64,000 nucleotides of DNA from Alectoria sarmentosa (GCA_009733775.1 WOGZ01000081.1:57654-121653), one strand, 5' to 3'; shown: positions 11,257 to 23,589, numbered from the stretch's first letter. Notes: generated from the letters alone by a model not told the origin. Translations and numbers: made by a program.

Positions 11257-14160
11257 TCATGTCGGATCGTCGTCGTACCAGTCGTTGAGAGCACCTAGCA
11301 GCTGCTTCCAGACGTTGCCATCCCAGTAGGTGTGATCCACGATATCCCTAGTTTCCGCAAATAGCTCGTCAGTCAATGGATAATGAAGGCAGATGTAGGA
11401 TCAGCTTACATGTCAAGACCAAGACCGTGATCTAGCTCATCAAGCTTTTTTATGCTCGCTTCGTCAGTGCCAAATCGGATGAATTGAATGGCAACATGTT
11501 CCTTGGGACAGCCTTTGGCTTTCATACTTTGGACCAGGTCCTTGATGAATCCTCCAACATTGGTGGGCTGCCATTGAGCGTCCGTGAGGACATAGAAGCT
11601 TAATGGCCTCTGCGGTCGAGGAGGAGGTTGACGCCCAATGAAAGTCTTCGGGGGGTAGACTAATGTACCGAATTTATTTATATGCTCTTGCATAACATTT
11701 TGTAACCTTCCTCGCATGTCTGATATCCCGACGAATGTCTCTTGGTGTATAGAGGTCGAGAGTTTTGAAGATCTCTTCGAGTTGACCTTTTTCAAAGTCT
11801 GGGTAAAATAAATGTCCAGGCCGTCTTTGTCTGACTTTTTTACCATGTATGCCAACAATGAGATGACGCGATCTATATCCCTGCTGTACTGCTTCATCGT
11901 GGCGGAGTTGTCTATCAGAAAGATCTAGAGCCACTTGTTAGCGAGGTTCGGTCTGGAAGGAACATGACTCACATGATCTCTCTGATCCAGAGAGGTCAGG
12001 TTTTCTTCTCCAGGCAAAACGGCGAATTCACCAGCTTTCTTCTTCTTCTTCCAAGTATGACCTCCATCGATGGACAGTGTGTGTCGTAAAGGCTCTTCTT
12101 GACGCTGCTGTACATGCTGCGGCAGAGAACTTTCTTGAGTGTTGATAGCGGTTGAAGGAGGTGTCAATAGGTTAGGTACGACGTGTGAGCCTTGTCCGCC
12201 AGTTGGTGGGCTTTCCAATGCACGAATGCTGCGGGATTTACTGCCTTGGCTTGCTGACTTATGGTGATGCCTACGAGGAGACGATTGCGATCTCGAAGAC
12301 GAAGACGAAGACGACGGCGACGGCGATGAATCGTCATCAGGCGGGAGAGGTTCCCCCAGTGGCAATTCTCCCTCGGCTCGTGAGCGGTAATGCTCATGTG
12401 GGACTTGAGGCGGACTTCTGGTCTTGCTCGCGACTTCTTTGACATCGATATGCTTATTATTAGAGTTCCCCGCGAGCCCGGCCACCGAAATTCCGTATTT
12501 CGTTTCGGCTTCTGAGATAAGTCGCTTTGACTTGTCGAAAACCCACTTAGCGTGGGGCCGGCTTTCATCTCGCAGCAACATTTCACCAACAAGGCGGTCC
12601 AATACTGACTGAGTAATATGTCCACTGGTAAGGGATTTCCCCAAGATATCTTGATGTATGTTGTGGACAGCGTCGAGGAGATTGCCATCAACGTGAAACA
12701 TATGTTCACCCTCATCCCCTCCTTTAGCCTTGATCTCCAGGCTTCGCTGACGCCGGTATTCAACAACTCTTCTCCAGCCGTGATGAGCCCAAACCGATCC
12801 TTCGCTAAACACACAGCCAATGGACCATATGTCAACGGCCTGGGTAACTTGTAAAGCGGAAGACTCGGTGTCTACGTGAGATCTGAACGTCTCCGGTGCA
12901 CCTAAATACTCGTCAGTTAAGTCTGAGAAGGCGGTTTTATAGGTCAAGGGCACCGTAAGCGCGAGTACCAAAGGCGTCCAAGTCTGAGGGATCATTTGGT
13001 TGGGAGACGCTGGGTATGAAATGAGTAAGTCCCAGATCTGCGATCTTGAAATGGCAGTCATATGGTGATGATCCGTTTCCACAAAATACCAATATGTTGG
13101 CTGGTTTAACATCTTGATGCCATCTGTTGACCATGACATTAGAAGAGGTACATATCGAACTGGGCACAATCCATACCCGTTCAAGATTTGAGATGCCGAG
13201 CTGTCATTCCCAATCTTACCATGAATCGTCATTACACCGTGTGTGATATCAAAAAGCCTATCCCAGAAGAGCAAGGTGTCTTCAACTGTCGACGGTGACT
13301 CGGTGTTTCTCATGAAAGTCTCCAGCGTTCCTTGATCTGCATACTCCAAAATGAGGTTGTACGAATTGCCATGAATGAAGCCACCATAGTAGGCAATGAT
13401 GTGAGGAGATGGCTTCCCCGCCCATCTCAGTTTCATGTAGGCGTCACGCTCGGCTTTGTAGTTATCTTCAGCCTCTGCACTTCGATAAGTCTTCAGGACA
13501 AACGTGTTCTTGTGCTGGCGGCGACGATTCTGCTCCAATTCAGTTGATTTCAAGGGTTTCGCGCCTAGGAGCTGAGCATACCGGTATGACATGACCACGC
13601 GGTCGTAACGCATTGTAATTTTCTTCGACCACAATTTTGTAGATGATGGCACTTCCCCCTTCTCCTATCTTTTCTTTGAGTATTATAGGCAGGATGTCCT
13701 CCCCTTTGAAGCGACCATTCATGCCGTATTCGAGGTTGGAGGCGCAGAATTGCCATTGCGCGCGCTTGAAATCCTCAAATTTGTCTGGGGTCGTGTAAGG
13801 GAAATCATCTGGCCGGGTACGATATGGCAACTTTTGGTCCCGTAACGAGTCGTATTGCTGGAAATGGTGAATCAAGCCGCCTTCGCCTATACACAAAAGG
13901 GTTGCGAAAGATAGCAGATAATTATGGCGGACATAATCTGCGTCTACTGCAGGTCTCTTGGTGCTATCGAGTGAGGCGTCCAGGAGATGGTCAAGTTGAC
14001 GAGGTCTCTCGAAGTATTTCTCTAGATTGGATCGGGGAACGAACGGGCAGGTAGACTCGAAATGAGGACCGCCAATACCTAGCAATTGCGCTTCTGAAGA
14101 ACGCCTCCATGTATGGAAAGCTTGGAGGGCATCATCGTGTTGGGTGTGTGATTGGACCAT
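11257..14160 (-). CDS. Protein kinase-like protein fused to a C-terminal vWA-like domain
   Basis: Six exons on minus (14160-13582, 13529-13177, 13123-12954, 12901-11973, 11924-11410, 11347-11257), introns 52, 53, 52, 48 and 62 bp, give 685 residues with all phases consistent. Residues 1-175 are a fungal-type leader. The kinase follows: glycine loop KIGEGGSAIIYKI, lysine in NTFVLKTYRS, catalytic loop WHQDVKPANILVF (HQD rather than HRD), metal loop DLG rather than DFG, and GTRAYGAPE. The key Lys and Asp positions are present, so activity is possible. A Ser/Arg/Pro-rich linker leads to a vWA-like domain starting IFLIDNSATM (MIDAS-like D-x-S-x-T), then VGISDMRGRL and FYVLTDAQW. Such kinase-like proteins are common, poorly characterised accessory genes in Pezizomycotina. 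Substrate, partners and role are unknown; no operon context applies. Confidence 0.82.
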
Positions 14161-15214
14161 TGTAAAGGCGCAATGTGGGCATGTGATGGCATAGTCGAGT
14201 GGCAGTAGAGATGCGATGATGGGTCATAGGTATCATTGGACATGAGCAAAAGACGAGCGACGAATGAAGAGAGAATAATATTATTGTGATTAAAAGAAAG
14301 AGAATGCATCAGAAGGACGGCCAACGCAGCACATTTGCCTGTTCACTAGGCTAGTACCTAAGGTACTCACACCTCACACGGAAAAAGAGTCTTGAGTCTT
14401 GAGTATCTAGGTACCTTATTATTGAGTATTTAGTCTGACTCATTCCCTTCATAATGAAAGACTTTTGGGGAGCGCTTTGTACCTATCATCGTCCCAGTAC
14501 CTATCATTTCTATCCTGTAATTCTTGTTTTGATTATCATTAGGGAGTATCATTGGGTGAACCGACCGAGAAGCCCCGCGACCAGTTACCGCTAAGGTAAG
14601 CTCGTAAGTAAGATACCACTGGGCCTGGCACTGCTGGTGCTGCTGCCATCTAGGCTGACTCCTGGTGCCCGGTGAGCCCCAGCCTTCAAGGCTCCAACCT
14701 TCTTTTCGCACTATGGCCAGTCCGGCGGGGGCTGTCAAAAAAGTCAAACCAACACCCCCCACGGGCATGATATTATAATTGGTGTACATGGCGGTATTAT
14801 TATTAATGCTAGGTACCTATCTATGCTGTATACATGTACTGTACTAGTACCTGCTGCGCCGCTACACAATGTCTTTGGAGCACGTGCAACGCTGACCATG
14901 CATGCGCCCCCTGGTGCCTCCAACATTGCCTGAACTTTGTGCGGCTCAAAAGTTGGCGGTGGTGGTCGAATTGGACTGTTCGAGATGTTGAAGATAAGGT
15001 AGGGTAGCCTTGTTATTTAGGCACGCCTCACCCTGCTTTCAATTCTCGACACAGCTTTTTGCATGCTTCCTTCATCTGTCTTTGCTCTTCAGCCTACAAA
15101 ACACCCCGAGGCAGTTTCCCTTTGCTGATTGGCCACACGTGAGGCCTCGATCCCTGCTTGGACATCGCCTCTGCTTGGCTCGGAAGTTAGCGACATAAAA
15201 CTTGAGCCTCAATC
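14161..15214. other. Divergent intergenic region with GTACC-rich AT segment
   Basis: About 1.05 kb between the kinase-vWA gene and the small plus-strand gene. 14330-14430 and 14790-14860 carry several short self-complementary GTAC/AGGTACCT words. No gene or RNA could be supported. Confidence 0.5.
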
Positions 15215-15542
15215 ATGTCTGAGTCGGTTTTGCCCAATGCAGTGTGGCAGTACGAATACATCGATCATTATCGACTTGATACCAACATCATCGCTGGCTT
15301 CCTGACTCAAAAATGGGGGAACTACAAATATTATGTCAAGGCACGTGGCTTTCATGCGAGTCCATACGTCCACTAAACGATCGACTGACTTGGTGCAGCG
15401 CAAGGGCGAGGAATTTAGGTTCTGGGTGCCACGAGCCCTCGACAACGTTGGCTTCATCCCATCCTCGAGAGCAAGCCTCCATCTGACAGTGATGTAGGAT
15501 GAGAAGAATGAGTTGATAAAGCTACGCAAACCCAAGGCATAG
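15215..15542 (+). CDS. Small uncharacterised protein, 72 residues
   Basis: Three exons (15215-15340, 15399-15446, 15498-15542) give a 72-residue soluble protein beginning MSESVLPNAVWQYEYIDHY, with LTQKWGNYKYYVKRKGEEF and RFWVPRALDN, ending in a basic tail (LIKLRKPKA). The first intron uses a GC donor (AAG|GCACGT) and has CTGACT before its CAG; a GT alternative four bases on meets a stop at once. The second intron (15447-15497) is inferred from GTTGGC, CTGAC and TAG; without it the product ends VGFIPSSRASLHLTVM at 15497. No family name is recognised. The alternation of aromatic and charged residues and the clean phases suggest a real gene. It is divergent from the kinase-vWA gene and tandem with the CorA-like gene; a functional link is not shown. 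Confidence 0.55.
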
Positions 15543-15968
15543 CCTTGTGTAATAGGAGAATGCTCTGAAATGCCTTGGCTGCGCGGAATGATGGCAAGGG
15601 AAGCTGCGCATGGCCTGGGTTTACGACCCGGTGAAGTTTGGATGGCGAGGAACATTTGGGGCGAGAGGCGTTTGCTTGGCTTTTTTGATAGGGTGAGCGA
15701 GCACGAGGGCACAGCCTTGAATGATTCTTAGTCAGCCGGTGATCCCAGGAAGGACCCAGGACCCAGGACCCTGACCCAGCCTCTTAGCCCCTGTCTTAGG
15801 CTGTCTTTGGCTGCGCCGAAGCCGAAGGCGCCCTTTACCGCTTACGAACGAATATACTTACTTACTTTATGATATACGAATATAAAGTGAACAACGTCGA
15901 ATGTCTTCCATCTCCATTTCCCCAAACAACGAGCCTTTGAACACTTCAGACATCACACTCTCTTCGAC
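15543..15968. other. Intergenic region, small gene / CorA-like gene
   Basis: 426 bp. The frame after the small gene's stop remains open to 15731 but has no start or splice acceptor in its favour. A short direct repeat (gacccaggaccc) lies near 15755-15775. Confidence 0.5.
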
Positions 15969-18069
15969 ATGGCACAACAGATAACCTCGCTGACGTTGGC
16001 TAACGACGCTGAAAATTACCCTCGAAATGTAGCTCATCGCACCCTGGTACCGTACGCCATCGACGCCCTCCGTCACCAATTAGATACGCAAGCGCCTCGA
16101 TTGTTCACTGATGAGGCCCAAGCCGCATTGGATTTTTTGGATTTGGGAAACGGCGCCCAAGGTAAGGTATGTTGAATGCCATCTCCTCGAGGTGAACTAA
16201 ATAAATTACTAGATTTTTGGCCGAGTCGTATCAAAAACGCCGAGCGCTTGAGAGAGCATTTGGGCGTCTCTCCATCCCCAAGTCCAAATAATCATCGATG
16301 TAGATTCCTGTGAGTGATACCTGACTTCCTGTCGCAATCCAACGGCAACTGATAATTCGACTGCAGCTTCGTACATGCAGCTCATTCGAGGGATAGGCTG
16401 AAAATCTCTCGAGAGATGCTTATGTTGTGCTTCACACACTTTCAGGTTATGCCTGAATTCATCGATTTCTTTTTCCCGTTTGGCTTCCAGTCATACGCAC
16501 AAGACTTCTACTTCAGCGGGTTTCGTCAGAGAACGCAATTGGCTGAGCATAGGCGGAACGCCACTCCTAACGCTAGACCTATAGACAAGAGATTCCAAAC
16601 GTGCTACAATCTGAAGTCTGTCGAGCCATCAGATTCCCATAGCTGGTCCATTCGTCACTGCGCTGTCTATCATTCATTTGCCATAAAGGAGGTGCGGACA
16701 ACTTGGATCATCGTCAAAGGTGATGAGCTCATGAAACGACGTATAGAATCTGCGACCAGCGATCGGGGTCCTCATGAACCGTCCGACTTCAAGTCGATGA
16801 GCGGAGCCTTCAAGACATCATTGGAGACGCACCTGATCTTCTGCGATTGGTCAGCCGAGAATTGGCGATGGTACATCAATTTTCTGGAAGACACATTCCA
16901 AAGCATGACACGAGGGGCTTTCTCGGCGCCTGTTTATGTGCCGCTTCTTCCTGCGGCAGCCACGGACCAATTTACTCTAAAACCGCGTACCAATACCCAA
17001 TTTTCGATGTTCTCGCGGACGCCGACACATATGACGGAAAAGGGGTCCCTCAAACCTGCCATGAAGCATCGAATACCCGCTCCTCGGACGTACGAGAATC
17101 CAGAGACTGGCATTTCTCAGCCCTTGCCCCCAGATGAGGACGATGATAGTGATGATGGCGACAACGACGAGCCAGAGAGTCCCTTGAAAAAGAACGACGT
17201 CAAAATTGAAGAAGAAAATCGAGACTTTTCCTTTGGCAAATTGCGCAAAGTTCACGAAATTGCAGAGAAAGCCCATGAGGCTGTCTTGGTACTGAAACAA
17301 AACATCCTTGTCCTTGCCCAGTTGAAACAATACTACAGATCGGTCTCAGGGCGTCAAGATTTCCCAAAAGACCTGGCAGAGAGCTGCAAGGATGCCATTG
17401 ATGATTTCGAACTTCGCATCGATGGACTAGAGAACGACATGCAGACGCAGATATTGAGACTCGAAACACTACTGCGTCTCCTTGAAGACCGCAAGACTTT
17501 GGTAAAGCAAATGATGCCGCCCAAACAATCAGCAAAGCTAAGAAAAGACCAGCTGTCTTCTATCCTTGAGTTTCAAAACACGCAAGCGAACAAATATTCA
17601 ACAAAGAGCATGTTCACTATGACCGAAGACATGAACGACATCGCCCGCAAAACGAAGATCGAGACCGTTTCGATGAAGGTCATCACACTTGTTACTTTGT
17701 TCTTCTTGCCTGGAACTTTTATATCTGTAGGTCATGCTTTTCTGTCGGTAAGCCTAATTTTGTACAGCACGACAGTGACTCGTCCCTTTTGTCTTCATTA
17801 TTGTCCAGTACAAATCAAACGCAATTGAAGCTGACTGCAAACTTCTCCCTTCTTAGACCCTCATGAGCACCGATATCTTCCAATCAGACTATACAGGGCG
17901 CCGGGAGCCCAATCCCTACGCTCATCTTAATCCTATACAAATATATTTCGCCCTGAGCTTACCTCTTACCGTCGTCACTCTCGTCTTTTGGGCTGGCTTC
18001 CATTTCTGGGAGATGCGTCATGAGAAGCAAAAGAAGAGGCACCACAAAGCTGCTGGTTGGCAGGTCTGA
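15969..18069 (+). CDS. CorA-like transporter-domain membrane protein
   Basis: Four exons (15969-16161, 16213-16309, 16367-17726, 17857-18069) encode 620 residues. The N-terminal half carries the fungal CorA-like pattern: CRFLFVHAAHSRDRLKISRE, then VMPEFIDFFFPFG, a mid-domain region, an acidic linker (PPDEDDDSDDGDNDEPESP), and a long helix-rich segment (KAHEAVLVLKQNILVLAQLK to MNDIARKTKIETVSM). Two C-terminal membrane segments follow: VITLVTLFFLPGTFIS and QIYFALSLPLTVVTLVFWAG. This is the CorA architecture of a cytosolic helical funnel plus two transmembrane helices. The Gly-Met-Asn motif that forms the selectivity filter of true CorA/Mrs2/Alr channels is not seen after the first helix; the sequence there is TLMSTDIF. 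Magnesium transport is therefore unproven. Introns are 51, 57 and 130 bp. Confidence 0.85.
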
Positions 18070-20486
18070 TATTCCAACACTGTATTCTTTAATTATCTGC
18101 GCCTATGCAAAAACTTTAAGGCATCTGGTATGTATGTAAGAATGACACTACAAGACTCTATCAATCTGGGATCTGCAGCGCATGGCACGAATACCACTGA
18201 GGTGATGAGGGGAAGGCATTGATCATTCATGAGCGAAACTGTGCATTTTCTATCGAAATAGGATAGCGGGGATTAATTAGCAGAAATCTATCAGGTACAG
18301 AAGCTCAGTACGCGCTTTCATCGAATCCTGCCTACAATCTTTACAGGCTTTATTTTACCATGCATCGTTGGCATTGGCTAAGGGCGCGTCTCTGGACACG
18401 TTGATGTGCAATGACTATTCGTACGAACAATCATTGCACTCTCAATACGGGCTGGACACGACTCAACAGATGCCAGAAAATTGTCGGCAATTGTGTGATC
18501 AAATCCGGGTATCTGCTAGCATCAGCCCGGGCTAACTTCAACAAAACTCCATCGTCGTTGCGCTGTAAAGATGCCTTTCGACACAATACGGGCGAAGACT
18601 TCTCATGCACTTCGATAACAGGTACCTGCAAAATCAACATCGAAGGCGCGCGATCAAGGAAAGAGCCTTCAACAATCATCCTACTGCCCACACACTGCTC
18701 AACGTTGCAGAAGCCAAGAAGCAAAGTCTTCGCATATCTCATCTTTGCCTTTGGAATGTGCCCGCAAGGCTCCTACCTTACCTCCATCTTTATCGAGTTC
18801 CCCAACATCTCGATCACGACGGACTTCTCGCAGACTGTGAGAGTGTCCAGCTTCTTAGTTGGGAAGTCCAAATCTCGATAGGCAGCCCAGCACGGGGGGC
18901 AGAGTAGTTCGGAGTATCGGAGGAGCATGTTGACTGAGGAAAGGGCTGAGAGCGGGAAGCTGGTCAATGTGGGTATGTTGAGGGGACGGAAGGATAGATC
19001 GGGGCTAGCGAGACGCGAGGAGATGGAAGAGATACTATTTGAGGCTTAAGCGTGGAGGGAAAGGCAAAGTAGGTTTCGAGGGTTTGGGTTGGGGTTGGAG
19101 AGGAATGCGATTGATCAGTAGGACAAGGCCTGAAATTGTCGTGTACACGTGCGGTGCTTATGGGGCCTGCTCATCGCTGTACCATCAACGTGATAGTGAG
19201 AGAAAGGAGCAAAAGTCATGCATAGAGGGAACCTAAGCTTCCTGAAATCCCAACAGGAAGAAGCCTTCTCACATTTCATCTAGGCATGTCTTTGTGGGTA
19301 TCAACTAAAACAAGTCGGCTCTTTCTATCAAAGGATCTTGGATGAAGAAGCTCGAACGCTCAAAAACCAATTGTCTTGCAGAAAGTCGCAGAAAGAATGA
19401 CAATGACGATGACGTGGAAAATTGAGTCACAATTGACGCCTTTTCCGATCCTGACGGCAGTGTTATGACACGCACTGCCCTGATGCTGCTAGAACTGTAC
19501 TCGATACAGCTACAGCGGGGGTTCGAATCCCTCAGAGGCCTGTCAGCGCGTTGTTAAAAAAAAAAAACAGGCGTTATTTCACGAGGGGTCGGACCGTGAG
19601 ACGTAAGGGGCTACGTAAACGAGAGTATCTCAAAAAATCGTCTACTGAAAAGATGCCTGATCACGACTATAACACGAGAGAAGAGTAAATTAAAATCACC
19701 GACGATGGCCTTCAAGAGGAGGATATTATTATATTACAACGTGGTCGAGAGAGTCAAAGGAATGTGTTGACGTAATGTCGATAATCTTCCTCCCTCTTTG
19801 TCTTTATATCAAAAATGTTCTTAAATTTCAAGGGTTTTTTGAGACTTTTCCCCGAGGGATAGATGGCCGAAGACAGCGTCTTTGATCGAAACGTGTTATC
19901 TATTGCAAATGCGACCTAGGGGATCCACACTCGATGACGATACTTATAGTAATAGCTAATTAGAAAGTGGACTGCTCTGGGCCTTCGTTGCCTATTCCGC
20001 AGTATAATTGATATCATCATCATCATTATCATCATCATCATCATCGACGCCTTTTCCGGGCAATGCGCCTGAGACGGTGTAGGACCTCAACAGTTTCAGA
20101 GGGTTCTCACCCTCTATGCATTACATTTACAGGACAAAAATTCCCATGCAAGACGGTCTCACAATCGCTGAGGTTATCTTCCGGCTCAGCGCTAAAAGCA
20201 GCAGCTCTGGGAGAGCTGTCGTGGCAGAATTTGGGAATCGGATAATTCTTCAACGGTTCAACGCGCGCTCATGCTTTTGCTTACATGAGTCTATAACTAG
20301 TCGAGTAGAGTAAGTATTTTGCGAACCAAGAATCTTGTGATCAACGCTTTCATCGTCGAATCGTAGAGGTTGGTACAGTAGAAGATACGGGTTGCGATTT
20401 TCCTATGCGGTCCGAGCCTTGGCGCCAAGATTTCGAGATATTGCCCGCACAACATTCACGACTGCGACCTTGTGACGGCCATCAAC
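18070..20486. other. Gene-poor region, CorA-like gene / eIF3m
   Basis: 2.4 kb without a supported gene. Frames around 18430-18970 on both strands are mutually overlapping and unrecognised. 19560-20045 is AT-rich with an A12 run and an ATC microsatellite. 19513-19523 matches a tRNA B-box but no tRNA can be folded around it. The eIF3m promoter lies at the right end. Confidence 0.5.
20013..20045. repeat. (ATC)n microsatellite with one ATT interruption
   Basis: Eleven trinucleotide units, ten ATC and one ATT, in a noncoding AT-rich stretch upstream of eIF3m. Confidence 0.9.
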
Positions 20487-21858
20487 ATGCCTGCCCCCAC
20501 GAATACTCTGCTGATCGAAGGCTCCTTCGAGGAGCTTGCCGATGAACTCGCGCATTACCTCGATGAAGTTCAAAAGAAACAAACTCCGGACAATGCCAAC
20601 GTTCAAGCAGAAATCACGCCTCTGTTAGAGTCGGGCCAGAAGGATGAAGCCCTCAAAAAGCTCGTCACCGCTAGCGATGTGCTGAACACCGCTCCAGAGA
20701 AGGGTGGGCTGACTCTTTGCACATCTATCCAGGACGTTTGCTAAAGATTAGGATGCAGAGTTCGTAGCAGCCTACAACCTCGTCGTCCATCTGGTTCGCC
20801 AATCACCAAACCTCGACAAATTCCTCCCCAAAATGTGCCAGAATCTCTCCGCTCCCATAAAATCCTCCCCAACCAACGGCCCCGGCCTTGCCCTTTCCAT
20901 CCTGACCACAATCTTCAACATCCTCCCCCCGACCAATGACACCCGCTACCACGTCTTCCTCGCAGTTCTGCGCGTAGTGCGCAGCTCCTCCTCCTTTGAA
21001 CTCCTCCGTCCGCAACTCAAGAATTTAGACAGCTGGATCGCAGAGTGGGAGACTGACGAAGAAGATCAACGCAAATTATATCTCGAGATCGCATATGTCG
21101 CCGCGGAAGCGGGCGAAGACGAACAGTCATATCTCTATCTACTCCGAGCCTTGCGCACCATACCTTTCGACGAGGTCTCCTCTCAAGACTCTCATAACCT
21201 CGCAATCCGTGCGCTAAAAGCCGCATTATCCCGTCCTTCGCATTTCGACTTCCAAGACCTCACTTCGAGCGATCCTATCCAAGCGCTCCGCAAGTCAGAT
21301 CCAGAATGGTATGAACTGCTTGAAATATTCAATGCAGAGCTGCTGGATGACTACAACGACTTCCTCGAATCCCATGACGAATTCCTGTCCAACGCCTCCC
21401 TCGATTCGTCAGTCCTGCACCGGAAAATGCGCCTGCTTACACTCGCTTCACTGGCGGCGAGCACACAAAGCCGGAGTCTACCATATCAGCATATAGCCCG
21501 CGCTTTACAAATCCCCAGTGAAGACGTAGAGATGTGGGTTATTGATGTGATTCGGGCAGGGCTCGTAGAGGGCAAGCTATCCCAGCTCAATCAAACCTTC
21601 CTCATACATCGCAGCACGTATCGAGTCTTTGGGGAGAAGCAATGGACCGAGGTGCAAGGGCGACTGGATACGTGGAGGACGAGCCTGGAAGGTGTCCTCG
21701 CCGTTGTGAGACAGGAGCGAATAAAGATGGTGGGAGAGCGGGAAAGAGAGTTGAGGGAGTTGGAGGGTAGGATGAACGGCGGAGGTGGTGGCGGAGCGGG
21801 TAGAGGTATGGGCGGAGGCAGGAATCCGAGGGAGGGGTTTGAGATGGGGCTCGACTGA
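20487..21858 (+). CDS. EIF3M: Eukaryotic translation initiation factor 3 subunit M
   Basis: eIF3m is a PCI-domain subunit of the cytoplasmic eIF3 complex that recruits mRNA to the 40S ribosome. Two exons (20487-20703, 20759-21858) with a 55 bp intron give 438 residues. The splice joins APEK to EFVAAYNLVVHLVRQSP, as in fungal eIF3m. Downstream come helical repeats (FLAVLRVVRSSSSFELLRPQ, QSYLYLLRALRTIPF) and the PCI winged-helix part KMRLLTLASLAA, LPYQHIARALQIPSEDVEMW, VIRAGLVEGKLSQ, with the family ending TFLIHRSTYRVFGEKQW. The C-terminus is a basic helix followed by a Gly-rich tail (MNGGGGGGAGRGMGGG). The ATG at 20487 is the first in frame. Start MPAPTNTLLIEGSFEELADE fits the family. Confidence 0.94.
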
Positions 21859-23589
21859 AATCAGGAGCAGTGGCAGCTTGATGGCACCAACGACGACGAC
21901 TATGATATCAAAAGCGACGGCTGAGGCAGTAGCATCAGCGGATCCAACTGAAACCATCGCAGCCAGCATTCGCTTGACAATGGTTCGATGTATGGGATGA
22001 TTGAAACAAATCACTAAAAAATCACTAAACTTCACCTTCGCATCCCTTTGTCCTCTCCTCTGCCAAACCAGAGAAATGTCTCTATCCTTTCTGTGGTTCT
22101 CTACTCTCGTCTCTTTTCACGAGCACTTGTCTTTGGTCTCGATCGGTACCCCTGACCAGTCTTCCTGCGGCACGAGAAAGCAAGCAAGCAAGCCTGCTTC
22201 CCACTTCATCCAAACCATCACGCAAGTTCTACCCTCGCACCTTTTCTTTCGCCACTTACCACTCCCACTTTGGTTGCCACTCACAGCCTCGGAGATACAG
22301 ACCTCTCCCTCTTCAGCCTCGTCGCTTCTTCCCAGCATGAGTTTTACATATATACTCACCACAGACAACCGTAGAACCGCATCCTGCCAATTCACCTATT
22401 CTACTAGGTAGAGCACCTAGGTCGCAAGCCGCCAGCCAGCCAGCCCGCGACTTCCGAAGACGGACGGGGTCCCTCGCCCCTGTCCACGAAAAACATTGTT
22501 CGGAAAAACCCTAAGCGGATTCTTCTCCAGGATCTTTCCACTCCCAGCGGGATATTCTCCTGGCTTCGGCGACCTCCTTCCACCCCTTGTCGCTTATGAC
22601 TCTCTCTGAGGCTTGCAAGCGAACGTTTCCCAACGCCGAGATTTTTTTCCCTGGCCGTCGATGTACCATCCACCTTACATATGCAGAAGAGGAGGAGAGA
22701 AGTCGTAACCAGGGCCGTCACCGTGCGAGCTTTGTCCTCAATGTGCATGCATGATATTCGTGTTGATTTTGTTGATTGTCGGTGGTGTTGTTGTTGTTGG
22801 ATCATTCATTCTGTAGTGAGTCTAACAAGACGTAAGTAATCTCCAATCCCCCAGGCGCCCCGTTTGCATACGAAACAACCGCGGAACCGGCTCCCTGCGA
22901 GCGTGAGTGCGAGTGTGAGGGTAACAGCCAACAGCGTGGCCGAAAGAAAGGTCTCGTGTCGTCGGACATGAGGGGTTGGCTTGTCTTTTCGTCGTTCCGC
23001 CATGCCCGGGTTTCAGGCTCAGATGGCCGGGGAAGTTGAAGGAAGCAATCTCTGGTTCGTTTGCCAATATCAAGTTGGAAAGGATGGGGACAATCTGGAC
23101 AAGTGCGTGTTTCACGTGACCCGGATTAATTGATGTTTTTTGAAACATGACGTTACGTCAAGAATGTAGGTAGATGCTACATGCTTGCTTGGGGTTTGGC
23201 TCAAGTTTTAGAAGTCTGCCTCCCTTGACAATATTTCTCGTATTCCGTGTTGATTTGATACACACCCATGCCACGCCACGCCATGCTATGCTATCACGCT
23301 AAAGCAATCCTCCTCCAATCTCTTCCTTGACACATACCAATATGTCCAGACGATAGAAGTTCCCCAACGCCAGACGTCACGGTCTCGCTGCATAGTCGAC
23401 AACTATCATTGCGAGAGCAAGCCTCAAGCCACCTCTCCTCTTTCCCAAATATTCCTCACATCAGCAAGCCCCAAGCCATCCATCGAGCAATGCGTCAGGA
23501 GTCAAGACATTGATCTCCCAGGCAGTGGCCAACAATATGGCTTGAGATCCCACGCCCAAACTCCTCACCAAGTTCAAGGGCCCTTGGGC
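21859..23589. other. Convergent intergenic region, eIF3m / Zn2Cys6 gene
   Basis: 1.7 kb with a pyrimidine-rich plus strand (22030-22330), short CAGC/CCAGC repeats near 22430 and GTT repeats near 22785. Open frames are short and carry no motif. Nothing is supported. Confidence 0.5.

Noticed and set aside
15209..15712. 167-codon minus-strand frame
   Set aside because: It is antisense to the small plus-strand gene; composition is low-complexity and no motif is present.
15543..15731. Continuation of the small 15215 gene beyond its stop
   Set aside because: The frame is open (GMMAREAAHGLGLRPGEVW) but needs read-through of TAG at 15540; no intron of reasonable size removes it.
18431..18907. Opposing frames of about 100 codons in the gap before eIF3m
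   Set aside because: Both strands are open over the same bases, neither has a motif, and no phase-consistent introns were found.
19440..19550. tRNA gene around GGTTCGAATCC
   Set aside because: The 3' acceptor strand would be AGAGGCC, but no GGCCTCT partner or proper D and anticodon arms are found upstream, and no T-run terminator follows.
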